Positions 61,378 to 64,000 of a stretch of DNA of 64,000 bases are shown piece by piece. The stretch comes from JAYFNU01 sp964622315 (GTDB lineage: Bacteria; Bacillota; Clostridia; Oscillospirales; Ruminococcaceae). The notes under the pieces were generated by a model that was given only the letters and a program-made list of their open reading frames with translations, ran no database searches and was not told the origin of the DNA. The stretch is from NCBI GenBank assembly GCA_964622315.1, contig CAZUOY010000002.1, forward strand, positions 21,950 through 85,949. Direction: 5' to 3'. A program made the position numbers and the translations under genes. Each line of letters begins with the position of its first letter. Position 1 is the first letter of the stretch.

Positions 61378-61812
61378 TTATTTTTTATTATCCTTTTGGT
61401 TTGCGCGATAGACGAGGTAGCTTTCAAGTATAATCGCCGCCGCCGCCGCGTCGAGAACCTCCTTGCGCTTTTTTCCGCGCGTGTCGGTCTCGTTCATATA
61501 ATAGATAGCGGATTTCGTTGTGTTTCGTTCGTCCCACATTTCAACGGGTATGTCGGGAAGAATGTTGCGTATAAGGTCCGCCACCTTGCGGCACTTCTGT
61601 GCGCGCTCGCCCTCGCTTCCGTCCATATTCTTCGGAAGCCCCACAACTATCATCTTAGCGTCATAGTCCTTCGCGGCATAAACTATCTTCTCCACCGTTT
61701 TGGGGAGACTCTTTTCGCTGATAATTCCGAGCGGCGAGGCTAACGTCTCAAACCTGTCGCACATGGCAAGCCCCGTGCGGGAATCGCCGTAATCTACCGC
61801 CAAAATCTTCAT
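61378..61812 (-). CDS. ruvX: Putative Holliday junction resolvase / pre-16S rRNA nuclease RuvX (YqgF)
   Basis: 144 aa. ILAVDYGDSRTGLAMCD gives the RNase H-like first strand Asp, IVVGLPKNMDGSEGERAQK the YqgF signature and VEMWDERNTTKSA the last acidic cluster. Family members process 16S rRNA ends and may resolve Holliday junctions. Its start overlaps the end of the small upstream gene by four bases. Confidence 0.94.
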   Translation of the reverse strand: MKILAVDYGDSRTGLAMCDRFETLASPLGIISEKSLPKTVEKIVYAAKDYDAKMIVVGLPKNMDGSEGERAQKCRKVADLIRNILPDIPVEMWDERNTTKSAIYYMNETDTRGKKRKEVLDAAAAAIILESYLVYRANQKDNKK

Positions 61813-62132
61813 TCCTTTTCCTCTTTCTCTATTCTTTCCTTCTTTGCTTGAAGAAGCGCCGCGATATCGTGGCGGCGGTAATCAATACAAATTTTCATTT
61901 CTTCTTCTATGGCACGCACCATCTCGCGCCAATCTATCTTTACATAATCGACTATATCGAAAGGTTCTATATCGCGCATCTCGTGATAATAGCCACCTGT
62001 TTTCAGCTCACCGTAGCTTTCGGTTTCGAGCGGAGCAAGACGACTGCGAAGAATTATATCGCGCCTTCCGTTTTCATCAAAGGTTTCCTTGGGAGGGTGA
62101 TGGCATATTTCGCCACTGAAAAAGCTTTTCAT
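61809..62132 (-). CDS. Small hypothetical protein
   Basis: 107 aa, not recognised. It begins MKSFFSGEICHHPP, has a beta-rich centre (IILRSRLAPLETES, GGYYHEMRDIEPFDIVDYV) and an amphipathic, charged C-terminal helix (VRAIEEEMKICIDYRRHDIAALLQAKKERIEKEEKE in parts). No membrane segment. Four-base overlap with ruvX argues it is real and co-expressed. It may be the local equivalent of the small regulators often found beside yqgF, but that is a guess from position. Confidence 0.7.
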   Translation of the reverse strand: MKSFFSGEICHHPPKETFDENGRRDIILRSRLAPLETESYGELKTGGYYHEMRDIEPFDIVDYVKIDWREMVRAIEEEMKICIDYRRHDIAALLQAKKERIEKEEKE

Positions 62133-62207
62133 TCCTCGCCCCTCTTTCTTTCTAAAAGTCTACCACGAAAGAGCAAAAGCCGCAAGGGGAGACTAAACCC
62201 AAAGACG

Positions 62208-62975
62208 CTACGAATAGCTTACTAATAAACGTCCGCCGCAAATATGCGGCGGACGTTGTCTGTTGAGTAAGCAAAAGCTAATACTATCTAAAATATAATA
62301 GAGAAAGCGCAATAAGCAGCTGACCGACGTAGTAAAGAAGCAGATTAGCCGTGCGAAGGCTTGCTTTTGCTGTTTGCCGAAGGTGTTGAGTATCATAATT
62401 ACGTCACTTGCAAGGAACAACACCGCGCCGATAAAGAACAGAAGACTGCTTGATAATAATGTTTGACTGCCGAATGCGGAAATTAGATTGCCCGCGGCAA
62501 CAGCGGTCATAACCGAGATGATTCCGATATACAGAATACCAAAAATTTTGAAAGACTTTTTGATTTCGCCGAGCGTTTTAAATATCCATAAAAGAAGAAG
62601 CGCCGCGAGAATCAATCCTGCTATCAGGCTCCAGACAAGATAGCTTGATATTGTTATCAATGCCGCAAGATACAAAATGTGCCCTGCGAGAAACGCCGCC
62701 ACGCCCGCAAGAAAGATAGTCTGACCCTTCTTTTCAAACAAAAAACGCAGGTTTAAAAGGATATCTCCGAGCGCACCGAGCAACAGACCTATTGTGATTA
62801 GCCGCGCAAAATCAGCATTGTCAGATACCGTCGCGCAGAGGAACCCAATAATAACGAATACAACCGAAGCACAACCCTTTAAAACAACCGCCGGAAGATA
62901 CTTCTTTTTGCTTTCAACCACGATAAAGGCAATTTGAATAATTAAGCCGATAATGCAAGGCGCTAAGTACAGCAT
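62208..62975 (-). CDS. YhhN family membrane protein, C-terminus frameshifted
   Basis: ATG 62975 has AGAGG 7 nt upstream; a TTG at 62993 is a poorer choice. The sequence follows YhhN (GLLLGALGDILLNLRFLFE, FLAGHILYLAAL, FLASDVIMILNTFGK) until the TTTT run at 62365-62368 (AAAA on the coding strand). Beyond it the read frame gives an unrelated tail, whereas adding one base gives a normal YhhN ending (SLRTANLLLYYVGQLLIALS) and a stop at 62284-62286, for 230 aa. The tail as read runs through a terminator hairpin, so it is not real. Possible lysoplasmalogenase; second copy in the window. Confidence 0.85.
   Translation of the reverse strand: MLYLAPCIIGLIIQIAFIVVESKKKYLPAVVLKGCASVVFVIIGFLCATVSDNADFARLITIGLLLGALGDILLNLRFLFEKKGQTIFLAGVAAFLAGHILYLAALITISSYLVWSLIAGLILAALLLLWIFKTLGEIKKSFKIFGILYIGIISVMTAVAAGNLISAFGSQTLLSSSLLFFIGAVLFLASDVIMILNTFGKQQKQAFARLICFFTTSVSCLLRFLYYILDSISFCLLNRQRPPHICGGRLLVSYS
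62228..62257 (-). terminator. Terminator of the YhhN gene
   Basis: A 12-bp perfect stem AACGTCCGCCGC / GCGGCGGACGTT around AAATAT. It lies 27 bp beyond the corrected stop, inside the frameshifted reading frame. Confidence 0.8.
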
Positions 62976-62993
62976 ACAAAAACCTCTTTTCAA

Positions 62994-63429
62994 TAAGCTG
63001 GGGTTCTACGTTTACTAAAAGTATATCACTTTGAGCGAAAGTGAGCAATCCAAAATGCAAAAAGCAGAAGAGCTTTATTCAAGCGTCTTCTGCTTTGTTT
63101 TTTATGAGACCTCTTTCAAAAATTGGTGTCAAAATGGTGTCAATTTAGCACAATTGCATTTTGCTTTCTTAAAATATCCCCCTATTTTAGGCACTTTTTC
63201 GCGTCCGCTCAGTCCAGCGGCTTCATTGTGGGGATTTTAGCAGCGTCACATTCAATACTATACAACATCATACGATACCCTACCTTTTGAATCAGCCCAT
63301 CGGCGACGGTTTAACGATACTCTTTGGTGTTCTACCTTTGGCCTGTTGGCCGTGGAGTAAATCGTGGCGTAAGTGGTGTAAGCCTCAAATGTGAGGCACC
63401 AGAAATTACGCGAAAGTATTGTACCATAT
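62994..63429. other. Gene-free 436-bp stretch, possible element boundary
   Basis: No credible coding region on either strand. It holds a hairpin at 63061-63103, a tandem TGGTGTCAAAA / TGGTGTCAAtt at 63125-63142 and a weak hairpin GCCTCA-AATG-TGAGGC at 63382-63397. On the plus strand a mini-frame ends KIGVKMVSI before a stop, reminiscent of integrase C-termini, but too short to call. No tRNA was found. Confidence 0.4.
63061..63103. terminator. Hairpin with 11-bp stem in the gene-free stretch
   Basis: AAAGCAGAAGA (63061-63071) pairs with TCTTCTGCTTT (63086-63096), with T runs on both sides. It may end the leftward transcript from the zinc-ribbon gene. Confidence 0.6.
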
Positions 63430-64000
63430 TTATCTCGGTTCCGCAACGGATTCCTTTATTTTTGATCGCCAGTCCGAGAAATTCTTATGTATAACAGCAA
63501 GATCATCGTCCTCGTCAGATGAAATATATATGTGCGCTTTCTGGAAAGCTTTCTTTATCTCACGGGCGTATGCCGTCTCTTTCATATCCTTATTGTGAGG
63601 GATTCGGATCAGTTTGATGTGTCTCTTGCTGCATATGTAATCTTTAACAGCTCCAGCTCTTGTTGCACCGGAAGACTCTATTGCAAGCCCTAATTCCGGG
63701 ATATATGCTTCGAGCGGAATGCCAATCTCTGCGTCAGAATTGATTATAGGCTTCATGCCTTGGCGACCGGCATAAAGGATGATGAGAAGTTGAGGTACAA
63801 GTTCATGGAACTCTTTCTCACAAACCGAGCATCCTAAACCGTCTATTGCCCTGTCGCGGATGCGCGCCTTCCATTGATGCCCGTAAGCACATTTCCACCA
63901 GACGCTGCGCAGTGAATTTCTCGAAATGCTTTCAGGCATGATTCCTTTGTTTTTCTCCGTGTCCCATTCGCACATAAGCGCCGGGTCCGTCGTTGCAAGG
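63430..64000 (-). CDS. Zinc-ribbon / PD-(D/E)XK-like nuclease-type protein, 5' part outside window
   Basis: The frame is open to the right edge (LATTDPALMCEWDTEKNKG near the edge), so at least 190 residues of a longer protein are visible and the start is missing. DPALMCEWDTEKN, WWKCAYGHQWKARIRDR and GCSVCEK form one unit of the probable zinc-ribbon (DUF4379-like) repeat with CxxxGH and CxxC. After it, IPLEAYIPELGLAIESSG, then KDYICSKRHIKLIRIPHNKD, matches the core of Vsr/DUF559-like endonuclease folds; the usual Asp after the IE strand reads Ser, so catalysis is uncertain. Such proteins often occur on accessory DNA. Stop at 63430. Confidence 0.7.
   Translation of the reverse strand, partial: LATTDPALMCEWDTEKNKGIMPESISRNSLRSVWWKCAYGHQWKARIRDRAIDGLGCSVCEKEFHELVPQLLIILYAGRQGMKPIINSDAEIGIPLEAYIPELGLAIESSGATRAGAVKDYICSKRHIKLIRIPHNKDMKETAYAREIKKAFQKAHIYISSDEDDDLAVIHKNFSDWRSKIKESVAEPR

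Noticed and set aside
63031..63240. Plus-strand 69-codon frame in the gene-free stretch
   Set aside because: It reads through the hairpin at 63061-63103, has no ribosome site and no resemblance to a known protein.
63258..63446. Minus-strand 62-codon frame overlapping the end of the zinc-ribbon gene
   Set aside because: Starts inside another gene with no ribosome site; composition unlike a protein gene.
1..64000. CRISPR arrays, rRNA and tRNA genes
   Set aside because: No regularly spaced repeats, no rRNA-like segment and no cloverleaf-forming stretch was found by reading both strands; a covariance search was not possible.

Overview
The window looks like a chromosomal segment of a low-to-mid GC, endospore-lineage Clostridia, most likely an uncultured Oscillospiraceae/Ruminococcaceae-type gut bacterium. 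Reasons: sporulation genes (spoIIP, spoVAE), a Gram-positive style TagGH exporter, the glgB-glgC-glgD-glgA glycogen operon with a separate glgP, QueH, AsnA, AGGAGG ribosome binding sites and sigma-A type promoters. A 22-base N run inside a gene indicates a draft or metagenome assembly. No rRNA, tRNA, CRISPR array or intact insertion sequence was seen.

Layout. 1-10.3 kb: a minus-strand surface-polysaccharide operon (membrane GT-C-like protein, EpsF-like GT4, UDP-sugar dehydrogenase, UDP-sugar 4-epimerase, four GT4 glycosyltransferases, truncated MBOAT O-acyltransferase). It is visibly AT-richer than the rest. Two of its GT4 genes share an 848-bp block with no difference seen by eye. 10.5-15.6 kb: divergent plus-strand genes for wall-polymer modification (LbH acetyltransferase, DUF2142, GT4, GT2, DUF2304). 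15.7-18.5 kb: spoIIP, rpsT, a pair of half-size EamA/SMR-like membrane proteins and a lone spoVAE. 18.5-25.1 kb: a second minus-strand polysaccharide operon (TagH/TagG ABC exporter, three GT2 enzymes, N-acetyl sugar amidotransferase).

25.2-37 kb: SSS-type symporter, SppA, RDD protein, a hypothetical membrane protein, an ABC-2 exporter pair, YhhN, a class A PBP, then queH-DUF1461-asnA. 37-41 kb: GH13 enzyme and glgP (glycogen breakdown). 41.5-48.8 kb: a ZapA-like coiled-coil/acidic protein with dut and maf, then a MinD-like ATPase, mgsA, hisS, aspS and yccF. 48.8-55.7 kb: mpg, a 53-aa membrane protein with its own promoter and terminator, and the glgBCDA operon. 55.7-63 kb: a PadR/DUF1700/DUF4097 envelope module whose promoter lies inside a perfect operator palindrome; a Crp/Fnr regulator divergent from an ABC substrate-binding protein and permease, with a palindrome placed where a class II activator would bind; then PAP2, RuvX, a small unknown and a frameshifted YhhN. 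62.99-63.43 kb is gene-free, and the right edge holds the 3' part of a zinc-ribbon/nuclease-like gene.

The window is dominated by cell-surface polymer synthesis and glycogen metabolism. No clear-cut new system is proven. The strongest leads are the recombining GT4 array, the ZapA-like fusion next to an apparently collapsed maf/min/mgsA locus, the PadR operator-promoter, the Crp/Fnr-ABC pair, and the zinc-ribbon nuclease at the right boundary.
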